From: Streptomyces sp. IMTB 2501
GTDB lineage: Bacteria > Actinomycetota > Actinomycetes > Streptomycetales > Streptomycetaceae
NCBI RefSeq assembly: GCF_001953885.1
Contig: NZ_MQUS01000001.1
Span: 620,001 to 684,000, forward strand
Reading direction: 5' to 3'
DNA length: 64,000 nt
Of this stretch, positions 1-9,829 are shown in pieces. The stretch's first letter is position 1. Each line of letters opens with the position of its first letter. The notes below the pieces were generated by a model that was not told the DNA's origin, ran no database searches, and was given only the letters and a program-made list of their open reading frames with translations. The position numbers were made by a program, and so were the translations under genes.

Positions 1-13
1 CGACATACCCGGC

Positions 14-1330
14 ATGCCGGTGCCGACGGACCTGCTGCGTGAACGCCGCCGCCTGCACACCAAGTTGAAGCTCGCCACACAGATCGGCGAGGGCATCGAC
101 GGCTACATCATCGGCGGCATCGGCATGGCCATGGGCGCCCTGACCACCGATCTGCACTTGTCCACCGTGATGGAGGGCCTGGTCGGCGCCTCCCCGCTGA
201 TCGGCATCTTCGTCGGCGGACCGCTCTTCGGCCGGCTCGCCGACCGCTACGGCCGGCGCCCGGTGTTCCTCGTGGACATGCTGGTCTTCCTGGTCGGCTC
301 GGTCCTCCAGTTCTTCGTCGCCGACGGGCTTCAGCTCTTCCTCATCCGGCTGGTGATGGGCATCGCCATCGGCGGCGAGTACGCCATCGGCGCCCCGCTG
401 CTGTCCGAGTACGCGCCCCGCAAGGGCCGCGGCCGACTGCTCGCCAGCCTGGAGATCAGCTGGTACGTCGGCTACGCGCTCGCCACCGTCGTCGGCGCCG
501 TCTTCGCGGATGTCCACGGCGGCTGGCGCTACACCCTGGCCAGCAGCGCGGTCATCGCCCTGGTCTGCGTGGCACTGCGCGGCGGCATCCCGGAGTCGGC
601 GCGCTGGCTGCTCAGCAGGGGCCGCCGCGAGGAGGCCGAGCAACTCATCGCGCGCTACGGCATCGACATCGACGTCACCGCCGAGCTGGCGGAGACGGCC
701 GAACCCCAACGGCAGGGCCTGCGCGCCCTGTTCAGCCGCCGACACCTGCGCAGCACCGTCTTCGCGAGCGTGTTCTGGGCCGCGCTGGTGCTGCCGTACT
801 TCGCCATCGGCACCTTCTGGACCCAGGTCTTCACCGCCCTGAACATGGGCGACAACGCGGTCGCCGCGCTGCTCGTCTACTCCTTCACCGCCGTCGCCGG
901 GGTCACCGCCGGCTGCCTGGTCGTCGACCGCATCGGCCGGCGCAAGCTGCTGATCCCGCCGTTCTGGATCACCGCGGCCGCGCTCGCCGTGGTCGCGGTG
1001 TGGCCGAAGTCCACGCCGGTCATCGTCGGCGGCTTCCTGTTCTTCATCTTCCTCAACGCCGCCTCCAGCGCGCTCACCGCCGTCTACCCGCTGGAGGTGT
1101 TCCCGACCTCGCTGCGCGCCACCGGAGTCGGCTTCGCCAGCGCGATGAGCCGTGTCGGCGCGGCCATCGGCACCTTCCTGCTGCCGATGGGCCTGAACCA
1201 TTTCGGCGCCCGCTTCGTCCTGCTGGTGGGCGCAGCGGTCCTGGCCCTGGGCGGTCTGGTCTCCCACTTCCTGGCTCCGGAGACCACGGACCTGGACCTG
1301 GCGACTGCGGCGCGTACAACAACACCCTGA
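14..1330 (+). CDS. MFS transporter, sugar-porter type
   Basis: This is a twelve-helix proton-coupled or facilitative membrane transporter, probably for a sugar, polyol or organic acid. The sequence shows the family's loop 2-3 signature GRLADRYGRRP after the second helix and the matching motif VDRIGRRK at the start of the second half. It also has the PLEVFPTSLRATGVG block typical of sugar porters between helices 10 and 11. At 438 residues the length is normal for the family. ATG at 14 is the first start in the window, but the frame is open to the left edge, so a few N-terminal residues may be missing. It is convergent with the aldo/keto reductase at 1400-2389, with a hairpin between them. The substrate cannot be read from sequence. 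Confidence 0.85.
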   Translation: MPVPTDLLRERRRLHTKLKLATQIGEGIDGYIIGGIGMAMGALTTDLHLSTVMEGLVGASPLIGIFVGGPLFGRLADRYGRRPVFLVDMLVFLVGSVLQFFVADGLQLFLIRLVMGIAIGGEYAIGAPLLSEYAPRKGRGRLLASLEISWYVGYALATVVGAVFADVHGGWRYTLASSAVIALVCVALRGGIPESARWLLSRGRREEAEQLIARYGIDIDVTAELAETAEPQRQGLRALFSRRHLRSTVFASVFWAALVLPYFAIGTFWTQVFTALNMGDNAVAALLVYSFTAVAGVTAGCLVVDRIGRRKLLIPPFWITAAALAVVAVWPKSTPVIVGGFLFFIFLNAASSALTAVYPLEVFPTSLRATGVGFASAMSRVGAAIGTFLLPMGLNHFGARFVLLVGAAVLALGGLVSHFLAPETTDLDLATAARTTTP

Positions 1331-1395
1331 GGGGCGCGGGGAACTGCGCGACCGGCCAAAGAACCCGCAGCCACCAGAAGCCAGTTCCCCGCACG
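1331..1395. terminator. Bidirectional hairpin of the dispersed Streptomyces GGGGCGCGGGGAACTGCGCG repeat type
   Basis: An 11-bp perfect inverted repeat (GCGGGGAACTG at 1336-1346, CAGTTCCCCGC at 1382-1392) encloses a 35-base loop containing CGCGACCGGCC and ACCCGCAGCC. It starts directly after the stop codon of the MFS gene and ends just before the stop codon of the convergent reductase. The sequence resembles a common dispersed intergenic element of Streptomyces. I infer that it acts as a shared terminator. A partial, arm-less copy lies at 7438-7476. Confidence 0.7.
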
Positions 1396-1399
1396 ACAC

Positions 1400-2389
<990 letters not shown>

Positions 2390-2454
2390 GTGATGTGCCA
2401 GCCTTTCCTGCACACTCGATCGTCGTGGGTACGGCACGGGGCCGAACGTCTGCG

Positions 2455-2485
2455 ACGCTACGAGTTGGAGCGCTCTCGAAGTCAA
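2455..2485 (-). promoter_or_regulatory. MerR-type promoter with 19-bp spacer
   Basis: On the minus strand TTGACT (2485-2480) and TAGCGT (2460-2455) are separated by exactly 19 bp, longer than the usual 17. The spacer is centred on the palindrome GAGCGCTC (within CGAGAGCGCTCCAA). An over-long spacer with an inverted repeat between -35 and -10 is the hallmark of promoters that are untwisted by MerR-family activators. It lies 66 bp upstream of the reductase start. Confidence 0.65.
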
Positions 2486-2844
2486 GGCGAGCTGCTCCGG
2501 ATGGCGGAGAAGGAGTTCCCCGACTGAGCTGTACAGGAGCCTGTATGGGAGGACGGATCCGAAGGGGTCGAGGTTGCCTCCCGCACCCCGGATTCCGCCG
2601 CCGCGCACCTGTGGGCCTTCCCACACCCGTGTGCTTTCGCAATGGATCTTGACGCCCGCCTCCCGGCTCGCTGAACTGTCACCGATCGGGCCTCACCCCC
2701 ACAGAGGCCCACACGGGGGGAGGGACCGGACGCGTGACCGCAGGCGGGAAGGGCGGCTGAGGCGGGACCGTCGCACTCCGTGCGCAGGGGTGCGGTGGCG
2801 GGGCAAGATCCGTACATCTGTACGATGACGTTTCAAACGGGCGG
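2486..2844. other. Intergenic region, no gene seen
   Basis: Short open frames here have no recognisable protein pattern or convincing ribosome site. A region rich in AGGCGGGAAGGGCGG-type purines lies near 2740-2765. No tRNA, repeat or clear terminator was found. It probably holds the upstream region of the rhomboid-like gene. Confidence 0.4.
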
Positions 2845-3900
2845 ATGACCAAAAAACGCTCTGCGACCGGAATGCCGGGAGCAGGGTTCAAAGGGGGCGA
2901 TGGACGTGTCGGCGGAGCCGAAGGCGATGGGCTGCCGTGTCTCATGACGACTGAAGGGCGCATCCCATGGTGCCGGCCGCTGCTCGCAAGGCTCGTCCGG
3001 TTCACCGGGCGCACCCTCAGGGGCGAGTGGCACTCCATCGTCGTCGACCCGGTGCAACGCCTCATGCACCGCGGACTGTCCGGCCTCCTGCTGGGGTTCG
3101 TCGCCGCGTTCGGCGTCGTCTTCTTCCATGACATCGCCCAGCACCCACTGGGCACGAAGTGGGTGACGTGGCTCGGCGGCGTCAGGGCCGATCTGCCGCT
3201 GTGGCTCTCCCTGCTGCGTACGCCCGTGTCGCTGTACGTCCCCGCGCTGGACCTGCCCGTGTGGGCGGGCATCACCCAGCTGTTCCTCGCCTTCGCGCTC
3301 GCCGAGGTCGTCCTGGGCCGCGCCCGCACCCTGGCGGTTGCCTACGCCACCACCGTGGCCGGCACGCTCACCGCACGCGTGATGATCGCGCTGGGCCCCG
3401 GCTGGTGGGGCTTCGGGCTGCCACACGAGTACGGGCAGGTGCTGGACACCGGCCCCTCCGCGGCCGTGGTCGGCCTGTTCACCTATCTCGCGGTGGTCAA
3501 ACGCGCGCCCGTGGTGTTCTCGCTGACCGGCGGCTCGATGGTGTGGGAGTCCATCGCCGTCCCCAACCTGGCCGGCCGCGAGCATCTGATCGCCGTGGGC
3601 TCGGCGATCCTCCTCGGCCTCCTGCACGGCCGCCGCCCAGCCCTCCAGGCGCGCCTGCGGTCCCTGCTGCGCATCCGGGAGCGAGGGTTCGCGTCCACCG
3701 TGCCGCCGGTGAGCCCGGCGCCCGCGCCGGAAGAGCCGTCGGTGATCCCCGCTCCCGCGTCCCAGGAGGCGCCCGTGATCCCCGTGCCCGCCGCCGAAGA
3801 GCCGTCGGTGATCCCCGCGCCTGCGCCGTCCCCGTCCCTGCCCGCTCAGACGGCCGCCGAGCGTTCCCAGGACGCGGCGATGACGTCCCTGGAACGCTGA
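2845..3900 (+). CDS. Rhomboid-like membrane protein
   Basis: Integral membrane protein of the actinobacterial rhomboid-like family, about six helices between residues 75 and 265. The family is related to intramembrane serine proteases. The GPSAAV motif (S205) matches the catalytic-serine position of rhomboids, and H247 in EHLIAVGSAILLG could be the partner histidine, so activity is possible but unproven. The C-terminus (about 280-345) is a cytoplasmic Pro/Ala tail with three repeats of the EPSVIPAP type, which looks like a low-complexity linker. The start is uncertain: ATG 2845 gives 351 residues, while ATG 2944 removes a glycine-rich, family-unlike leader. The gene stands alone, upstream of pyc, with no sign of an operon. 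Confidence 0.75.
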   Translation: MTKKRSATGMPGAGFKGGDGRVGGAEGDGLPCLMTTEGRIPWCRPLLARLVRFTGRTLRGEWHSIVVDPVQRLMHRGLSGLLLGFVAAFGVVFFHDIAQHPLGTKWVTWLGGVRADLPLWLSLLRTPVSLYVPALDLPVWAGITQLFLAFALAEVVLGRARTLAVAYATTVAGTLTARVMIALGPGWWGFGLPHEYGQVLDTGPSAAVVGLFTYLAVVKRAPVVFSLTGGSMVWESIAVPNLAGREHLIAVGSAILLGLLHGRRPALQARLRSLLRIRERGFASTVPPVSPAPAPEEPSVIPAPASQEAPVIPVPAAEEPSVIPAPAPSPSLPAQTAAERSQDAAMTSLER

Positions 3901-4059
3901 TTCCACCGCGCGCGCCCGTGTGGCGCCCCCCACCTCGTCAATGTGATGGTTTTCGCACGTCGACACGCGCGGGCACCCCCTAAGGTTGCCGCGAGGTACG
4001 GCAGGGCGTGGCTGACACCATGGTGTTCGTCGCCGGCAGGCAGCTGAAGGGAATCCAGG

Positions 4060-7000
4060 ATGTTCCGCAAGGTGCTGGTCGCCAACCGTGGAGAGATCGC
4101 GATCCGCGCGTTCCGGGCGGGCTACGAACTCGGCGCGCGCACCGTCGCCGTGTTCCCGCACGAGGACCGCAACTCACTGCACCGGCTGAAGGCCGACGAG
4201 GCGTACGAGATCGGGGAGCCGGGGCACCCGGTGCGGGCCTACCTCTCCGTCGAGGAGATCGTGGGCGCCGCCCGCCGGGCCGGTGCCGACGCCGTGTACC
4301 CGGGCTACGGCTTCCTGTCCGAGAACCCCGAACTGGCCCGCGCCTGCGAGGAGGCGGGCATCACCTTCGTCGGCCCGAGCGCCGCCACCCTGGAACTGAC
4401 CGGCAACAAGGCCCGCGCGGTCGCCGCCGCCCGCGCCGCCGGTGTACCCGTGCTCGGCTCCTCCCAGCCCTCCACCGACGTGGACGAACTCGTGGGCGCC
4501 GCCGAGGAGATCGGCTTCCCCGTCTTCGTCAAGGCCGTCGCGGGCGGCGGCGGGCGCGGTATGCGCCGCGTGGAGGAACCCGCCCAGCTGCGCGAGTCCA
4601 TCGAGGCCGCCTCCCGTGAGGCCGCCTCCGCGTTCGGCGACCCGACCGTCTTCCTGGAGAAGGCCGTCGTCGACCCACGCCACATCGAGGTGCAGATCCT
4701 CGCCGACGGCGAGGGCAACGTCATCCACCTCTACGAGCGTGACTGCTCGCTCCAGCGCCGCCACCAGAAGGTCATCGAACTGGCCCCCGCGCCCAACCTC
4801 GACCCCGGGGTGCGGGAGCGGATCTGCGACGACGCCGTACGCTTCGCCCGCGAGATCGGCTACCGCAACGCGGGCACCGTCGAGTTCCTCCTCGACCGCG
4901 ACGGCAACCACGTCTTCATCGAGATGAACCCCCGCATCCAGGTCGAGCACACCGTGACCGAGGAAGTCACGGACGTCGACCTGGTCCAGGCCCAGCTGCG
5001 GATCGCCTCCGGGGAGACCCTCACCGACCTCGGCCTCGCCCAGGACACCATCACCCTGCGCGGCGCCGCCCTCCAGTGCCGTATCACCACCGAGGACCCC
5101 GCCAACGGCTTCCGCCCGGACACCGGCCGGATCAGCGCCTACCGTTCCCCGGGCGGCTCCGGCATCCGCCTGGACGGCGGCACCACCCACGCCGGTACGG
5201 AGATCAGCGCGCACTTCGACTCGATGCTGGTCAAACTCACCTGCCGCGGCCGGGACTTCAGGGCCGCCGTCGGCCGCGCCCGGCGTGCCGTGGCCGAGTT
5301 CCGCATCCGCGGCGTGGCCACCAACATCCCGTTCCTGCAGGCCGTCCTGGACGACCCCGACTTCCAGGCGGGCCGGGTCACCACCTCCTTCATCGAGCAG
5401 CGCCCGCACCTGCTGACCGCCCGCTCCTCCGCCGACCGCGGCACCAAGCTGCTCACCTTCCTCGCCGACGTGACGGTCAACAAGCCGCACGGCGAACGCC
5501 CCGACCTGCTCGACCCCGTCACCAAGCTGCCGCCGCTGCCGGCCGGCGAGCCCGCCGCCGGCTCCCGCCAGCTGCTGGTCGGCCTCGGCCCCGAGGGCTT
5601 CGCCCGGCAGCTGCGCGAGTCGCCGACCATCGGCGTCACCGACACCACCTTCCGCGACGCCCACCAGTCCCTGCTCGCCACCCGCGTGCGCACCAAGGAC
5701 CTCCTCGCCGTCGCCCCAGTCGTCGCCCGCACCCTGCCGCAGCTGCTGTCCCTGGAGTGCTGGGGCGGCGCGACGTACGACGTGGCGCTGCGCTTCCTCG
5801 CCGAGGACCCCTGGGAGCGGCTGGCCGCCCTGCGCGAGGCCGTGCCCAACATCTGTCTCCAGATGCTGCTGCGCGGCCGTAACACCGTGGGCTACACCCC
5901 GTACCCGACCGAGGTGACCGACGCCTTCGTCCAGGAGGCCGCCGCCACCGGCATCGACATCTTCCGCATCTTCGACGCCCTCAACGACGTCGGCCAGATG
6001 CGCCCCGCCATCGAGGCCGTACGCGAGACCGGCACCGCGGTCGCCGAGGTCGCCCTCTGCTACACCGCCGACCTCAACGACCCGAACGAGCGCCTGTACA
6101 CCCTCGACTACTACCTGCGCCTCGCCGAGCAGATCGTAGAGGCCGGCGCCCATGTCCTCGCGGTCAAGGACATGGCCGGACTGCTGCGCGCCCCGGCCGC
6201 CGCCAAGCTCGTCTCCGCGCTGCGCCGCGAGTTCGACCTGCCCGTGCACCTGCACACGCACGACACGGCCGGCGGCCAGCTCGCCACCTACCTCGCCGCG
6301 ATCCAGGCGGGCGCGGACGCGGTGGACGGCGCGGTCGCCTCCATGGCCGGTACGACCTCGCAGCCGTCGCTGTCGGCGCTCGTCGCCGCCACCGACCACT
6401 CCGACCGCCCCACCGGGCTCGATCTGCAGGCGGTCGGCGACCTGGAGCCGTACTGGGAGGGTGTCCGCAGGATCTACGCCCCGTTCGAGGCGGGCCTCGC
6501 CTCCCCGACCGGCCGGGTCTACCACCACGAGATCCCCGGCGGCCAGCTGTCCAACCTGCGCACCCAGGCTGTCGCGCTCGGCCTCGGCGACCGCTTCGAG
6601 GACATCGAGGCGATGTACGCGGCCGCCGACCGCATCCTCGGCCGCCTGGTCAAGGTCACCCCGTCCTCGAAGGTGGTCGGTGACCTGGCCCTGCACCTGG
6701 TCGGTGCCGGAGTCTCCCCGGAGCACTTCGAGGCGACCCCCGACAGGTTCGACATCCCGGACTCGGTCATCGGCTTCCTGCGCGGCGAACTCGGCACCCC
6801 GCCCGGCGGCTGGCCCGAGCCGTTCCGCACCAAGGCGCTCCAGGGCCGGGCCGCGGCCAAGCCCGCGCCCGAACTGTCCGCCGAGGACCGTGAGGGACTG
6901 GCGAAGGACCGCCGGGCCACCCTCAACCGGCTGCTGTTCCCCGCCCCGACACGGGAGTTCGACACCCACCGGCAGGCCTTCGGCGACACCAGCGTCCTGG

Positions 7001-7434
7001 ACAGCAAGGCCTTCTTCTACGGCCTGCGCCCGGCCAAGGAGTACGCCGTCGACCTGGAGCCCGGCGTCCGGCTGCTCATCGAACTGCAGGCGGTCGGCGA
7101 GGCGGACGAACGCGGTATGCGCACCGTGATGTCCACGCTCAACGGCCAACTGCGCCCCATCCAGGTCCGCGACCGCGCCGCGGCCTCGGACGTACCGGTG
7201 ACGGAGAAGGCCGACCGCACCAACTCCGGCCATGTGGCGGCGCCGTTCGCCGGCGTGGTGACCCTCGCCGTGACGGAGGGCGACGAGGTGGCGGCCGGTG
7301 CCACCGTAGCCACCATCGAGGCGATGAAGATGGAGGCCGCCATCACCGCCCCCAAGGCAGGCCGAATCTCCCGCCTGGCCATCAACCGCATCCAGCAGGT
7401 GGAGGGCGGCGACCTACTGGTCGAACTGGCCTGA
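4060..7434 (+). CDS. pyc: Pyruvate carboxylase
   Basis: Biotin- and ATP-dependent anaplerotic enzyme that carboxylates pyruvate to oxaloacetate in the cytoplasm. All domains sit in one 1124-residue chain, the usual length. Biotin carboxylase is at about 1-450 (FRKVLVANRGEIAIR at the start, glycine-rich ATP loop AGGGGRGMR, EMNPRIQVEHTVTE). The carboxyltransferase TIM barrel follows at about 520-800, with TFRDAHQSLLATR and the metal-binding HLHTHDT. The biotin carrier is at the C-terminus with AMKM and K1090 as biotinylation site. The start follows GAAGGGAATCC. A TAAGGT -10-like hexamer lies at 3981-3986. It is monocistronic; the next gene downstream is a pseudogene on the other strand. Confidence 0.97.
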   Translation: MFRKVLVANRGEIAIRAFRAGYELGARTVAVFPHEDRNSLHRLKADEAYEIGEPGHPVRAYLSVEEIVGAARRAGADAVYPGYGFLSENPELARACEEAGITFVGPSAATLELTGNKARAVAAARAAGVPVLGSSQPSTDVDELVGAAEEIGFPVFVKAVAGGGGRGMRRVEEPAQLRESIEAASREAASAFGDPTVFLEKAVVDPRHIEVQILADGEGNVIHLYERDCSLQRRHQKVIELAPAPNLDPGVRERICDDAVRFAREIGYRNAGTVEFLLDRDGNHVFIEMNPRIQVEHTVTEEVTDVDLVQAQLRIASGETLTDLGLAQDTITLRGAALQCRITTEDPANGFRPDTGRISAYRSPGGSGIRLDGGTTHAGTEISAHFDSMLVKLTCRGRDFRAAVGRARRAVAEFRIRGVATNIPFLQAVLDDPDFQAGRVTTSFIEQRPHLLTARSSADRGTKLLTFLADVTVNKPHGERPDLLDPVTKLPPLPAGEPAAGSRQLLVGLGPEGFARQLRESPTIGVTDTTFRDAHQSLLATRVRTKDLLAVAPVVARTLPQLLSLECWGGATYDVALRFLAEDPWERLAALREAVPNICLQMLLRGRNTVGYTPYPTEVTDAFVQEAAATGIDIFRIFDALNDVGQMRPAIEAVRETGTAVAEVALCYTADLNDPNERLYTLDYYLRLAEQIVEAGAHVLAVKDMAGLLRAPAAAKLVSALRREFDLPVHLHTHDTAGGQLATYLAAIQAGADAVDGAVASMAGTTSQPSLSALVAATDHSDRPTGLDLQAVGDLEPYWEGVRRIYAPFEAGLASPTGRVYHHEIPGGQLSNLRTQAVALGLGDRFEDIEAMYAAADRILGRLVKVTPSSKVVGDLALHLVGAGVSPEHFEATPDRFDIPDSVIGFLRGELGTPPGGWPEPFRTKALQGRAAAKPAPELSAEDREGLAKDRRATLNRLLFPAPTREFDTHRQAFGDTSVLDSKAFFYGLRPAKEYAVDLEPGVRLLIELQAVGEADERGMRTVMSTLNGQLRPIQVRDRAAASDVPVTEKADRTNSGHVAAPFAGVVTLAVTEGDEVAAGATVATIEAMKMEAAITAPKAGRISRLAINRIQQVEGGDLLVELA

Positions 7435-7437
7435 TTG

Positions 7438-7476
7438 GCTGCGCGACCAGCCACAACGCTCCCGCGGACGGCCGAC
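7438..7476. repeat. Partial copy of the dispersed GCGCGACCAGCC repeat
   Basis: Immediately after the pyc stop codon, GGCTGCGCGACCAGCC followed by ACAACGC and CCCGCGG matches the core of the element at 1331-1395 (GCGCGACCGGCC with a downstream CCCGCAG). The flanking hairpin arms are missing. It is probably a decayed copy of the same intergenic element, with no clear terminator strength. Confidence 0.5.
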
Positions 7477-8259
7477 GGCACATCACGGCAGACGCCGACC
7501 CGCACGGCCCTGCGAGCGGAGCGCCAACCCAGCGACGAGCAGATTCGGATCCCGTTGCCTGAAGTACGCCGCCCCCGGCACGGTCGTCCCGTGACCGGTG
7601 AAGGCGAAGTCGTCGACGCCGTCGAGACCGCGTGCCCGCGTCCACCGCGTGCCCGCGCCTCGACGGGTCCGGCGGAGCCGTTCTCGCGGACCGGGATGCG
7701 CAGCAGCGTGCCGCGGTCATACGGCGTCGTCGTGGATCTTGACGCCGTTGACTCCGAAGCCGGGGCGGGCGCGGGGAGCGGAGCGAGGGCCGTGCCGGTC
7801 GCCCAGGCCGTGGCCGGGCCGCCCTGCTGCGGGACGAGCCATACCGTGCCGCGTACCGAGTCGGTGGCGTACAGCATCCCGCGCTGCTCGTCGAGAACCA
7901 GGCCGTCGGGGAATCCGTTCGGCGGCAACTCGGTCATCTGCGGATGCCGGTCCGTCTGGTGCCGGTGGCGAAACCGGCGTACAGCGTGCCGTCGTGCGCG
8001 CGGGCGAGTCCGGTGACGAGGGCGCTGTGGACCACGGGAGTGGCCGGTTGGGGCACGTTCGGCAGGGTCGCGCGGATCCGGGTGGTGCCGTCCGGTTCGA
8101 GCGCGATGTTCTCGGGGTCTGGCCGGCGGCAAGAACGAAGTGGGTGACGATGCGCGTACCGGTGATCAGGGGCTCGTCGCCGACGGCCGGGGCCGCCGCG
8201 GTCAGGCCGAGCGCGAGCACGGCCGTGGCGGCGCCGGCCAGGCGAGGGAGTCAGGGCAT
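7440..8259 (-). pseudogene. Broken secreted beta-propeller protein (SMP-30/ScyD-like)
   Basis: The pieces of one gene can be read only by changing frame repeatedly. ATG 8259 follows GAGAGGTCAG but codon 3 is TGA (8251-8253). After that come a signal peptide (AVLALGLTAAAPAVG), then ENIALEPDGTTRI in another frame, then GFPDGLVLDEQRGMLYAT in a third, then FGVNGVKIHDDAV, then YDRGTLLRIPV and GLDGVDDFAFTGHG. These are blades of an NHL/SMP-30-like propeller such as ScyD/ScyE-type proteins. At least four frame changes plus the early stop make it a pseudogene. The C-terminal end near 7440-7500 is not clear. The intact ancestor would have been an exported protein of unknown ligand. Confidence 0.7.
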
Positions 8260-8366
8260 CTGACCTCTCTTCGGACGCCGCACGGGGCGCCGCGGACAAG
8301 GTCACACGGACATGACGGCGAAGATCGCCGGTCGCACGGGACACGCCGGAGGCGGGAGCCGGGGCG

Positions 8367-8837
8367 TCAGTCCCAGAGCGGGTAGATCATGACCTGCTTG
8401 AAGCCGTCCGGCCGGGCACCGGTGTAGGTCAGGCTCATCAGCGTGTAGTGCTGCACCTGCGGCTGCTTCTTCCAGGGCCTCGGGTCGTCGAGCCGTACGG
8501 TCACCGGGTAGGAGTGGAAGTGGCCGGCCGCGCAGTACGGCTTGCAGTCATTGACCATGTTCACACCTGTGGCCGTCGCTCCGTGCGGGCCCCACTGCGA
8601 CCAGTGGAGCCCGTTGAGGCGGCTGTTGCCGTCGCCGCAGGCCAGGATGAAGTCGGTGGGGCGGACGTTCTTGTGCCAGGTGCAGTCGACGAGGACGGGA
8701 CGCGGGCGCTGGGCCTTGGCTGCCAGGGACGCCGTGGTGGTGGGCGGACTCGCCGAAGCCGGTGCCGTTGTCATGGCCGCCGTCACAAGGGCCCCTGCCG
8801 CGAGGATGACTGCTGTTCCTGTCACTGATCCGCGCAT
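8367..8837 (-). CDS. Small secreted protein of unknown function
   Basis: A 156-residue protein with a Sec signal peptide ending near the repeated alanines of TTAPASASPP, followed by a compact domain of about 110 residues. The mature part has Trp-rich and Cys-containing motifs (VDCTWHKNVRPTDFILACGD, then CKPYCAAGHFHSYPVTV), suggesting one or two disulfides. I do not recognise a characterised domain, although similar Cys-containing exported proteins seem common in streptomycetes. ATG 8837 is chosen over an ATG 12 codons upstream because GGGAG stands a few bases before it and it opens directly into the signal peptide. It lies downstream of and in the same direction as the alginate lyase gene, with a 90-bp gap. 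Confidence 0.7.
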   Translation of the reverse strand: MRGSVTGTAVILAAGALVTAAMTTAPASASPPTTTASLAAKAQRPRPVLVDCTWHKNVRPTDFILACGDGNSRLNGLHWSQWGPHGATATGVNMVNDCKPYCAAGHFHSYPVTVRLDDPRPWKKQPQVQHYTLMSLTYTGARPDGFKQVMIYPLWD

Positions 8838-8927
8838 GGTCGCTCCCACCCGTCGTGCTGTGTCCGACCTCACACGACGCTACGGCGCTACGGCCGATTC
8901 CACCAGTCGCGCAGGTCGGGCCGCGTG

Positions 8928-9704
8928 TCAGCCATGTTTGACGGTCAGGCCGTAGAACGCGACACGGGCGCCGTTGGTGGTGCTGTCCGAGGAGGACTGG
9001 TTGTAGGAACCGGCCTTGAAGTACTGCTTGTACTGGTTGAACGGCGAAGGAATGGCGTAGTGGGTGGTGGTGCCGTTGACCGTCAGGTCGATGGTGTTCC
9101 CACCCGAGACGGCGATGGTGTAGTTCCAGGTAGTGCCGATCGGCACATGTCCCACGGTGTGCGGAGTCTGCCCGCCGGACGGCGAGTTCTCCGTACCGAG
9201 GACGATGTCACCGTTGGAGTGGTAGTAGAGCTCCAGCAGCGGCTTGGTGGAGGAGCCGCCACTGCCGAGGTGGATCTGGCCGACGCACACGTTCTTCGTC
9301 ACGGACACCACGCGCAGGGTCGCGGTCATCTTGTGCGAACCGGACAGCGTCCAGTCGGCGGGGCTGCCGTCGCGGTTCATCTCGCGCAGCTCGGAGCGGG
9401 CGTAGTTGGAGTTCGGCGTGGTGACGCCCTTCTCGGGCGCCCAGAAGGTCATCGCCCCGTCATGGGTGTCGGTGTAGAAGTACGCGTCCTGGTAGCCGTT
9501 CGCGCCCTGGAGCCGGGACGACGGGATGGTGGTCGGGCTGCCGGGGGAGCCTACGGGCTCCTGCAGCTCCCAGACCGACAGGTCGAAGTTGCCGCCGGGT
9601 GCGACATGGGGGTCGGCGGCTACGGCGCTGGGGCTGCCGAGCAGGAAGAGGGTGAGGGCGAGGCCCGCGGTGGTCGGCGCCGCGAGGAGCCGGGATCGGG
9701 TCAT
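8928..9704 (-). CDS. Secreted polysaccharide lyase family 7 (alginate lyase)
   Basis: Extracellular endo-lyase that cleaves alginate-type uronate polymers by beta-elimination. The 258-residue protein has a signal peptide (residues 1-30, ending SAVAA) and a single PL7 jelly-roll domain. All three family signatures are present: RSELRE at 103-108, QIH at 143-145, and YFKAGSYNQ at 228-236, which supply the catalytic Arg, His, Gln and Tyr. There is no carbohydrate-binding module. ATG 9704 follows AAGGGA. A large palindrome lies 35-73 bp upstream and is the likely control site. It is the second of three polymer-degrading genes on this strand. Preference for poly-M or poly-G cannot be told. Confidence 0.9.
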   Translation of the reverse strand: MTRSRLLAAPTTAGLALTLFLLGSPSAVAADPHVAPGGNFDLSVWELQEPVGSPGSPTTIPSSRLQGANGYQDAYFYTDTHDGAMTFWAPEKGVTTPNSNYARSELREMNRDGSPADWTLSGSHKMTATLRVVSVTKNVCVGQIHLGSGGSSTKPLLELYYHSNGDIVLGTENSPSGGQTPHTVGHVPIGTTWNYTIAVSGGNTIDLTVNGTTTHYAIPSPFNQYKQYFKAGSYNQSSSDSTTNGARVAFYGLTVKHG

Positions 9705-9738
9705 GGGGGGTCCCTTCGTCGGACCGGATGTCGAACCG

Positions 9739-9777
9739 AAGGATGCGTTCAGCATTCTGAACGCTGAACGCATCCTT
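9739..9777. promoter_or_regulatory. Large palindrome upstream of alginate lyase, candidate operator
   Basis: A perfect 15-bp inverted repeat (AAGGATGCGTTCAGC at 9739-9753, GCTGAACGCATCCTT at 9763-9777) with a 9-base loop contains an inner palindrome GTTCAG-CATT-CTGAAC at 9748-9763. Three GTTCAG/CTGAAC half sites therefore overlap. The position, just upstream of the lyase, fits an operator. A terminator for the chitinase that ends at 9830 is the alternative, though no T-tract follows. Confidence 0.6.
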
Positions 9778-9829
9778 GGTCGCCGGTGACCCGAGAAGCT
9801 AGAGGTCTGAACCAGACCCGTCAAGAGGT

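Noticed and set aside
4174..7233. A 1019-codon open frame antisense to pyc
   Set aside because: It is the Gly/Val/Asp-rich mirror of a high-GC coding gene, has no ribosome site or family pattern, and pyc on the other strand is complete.
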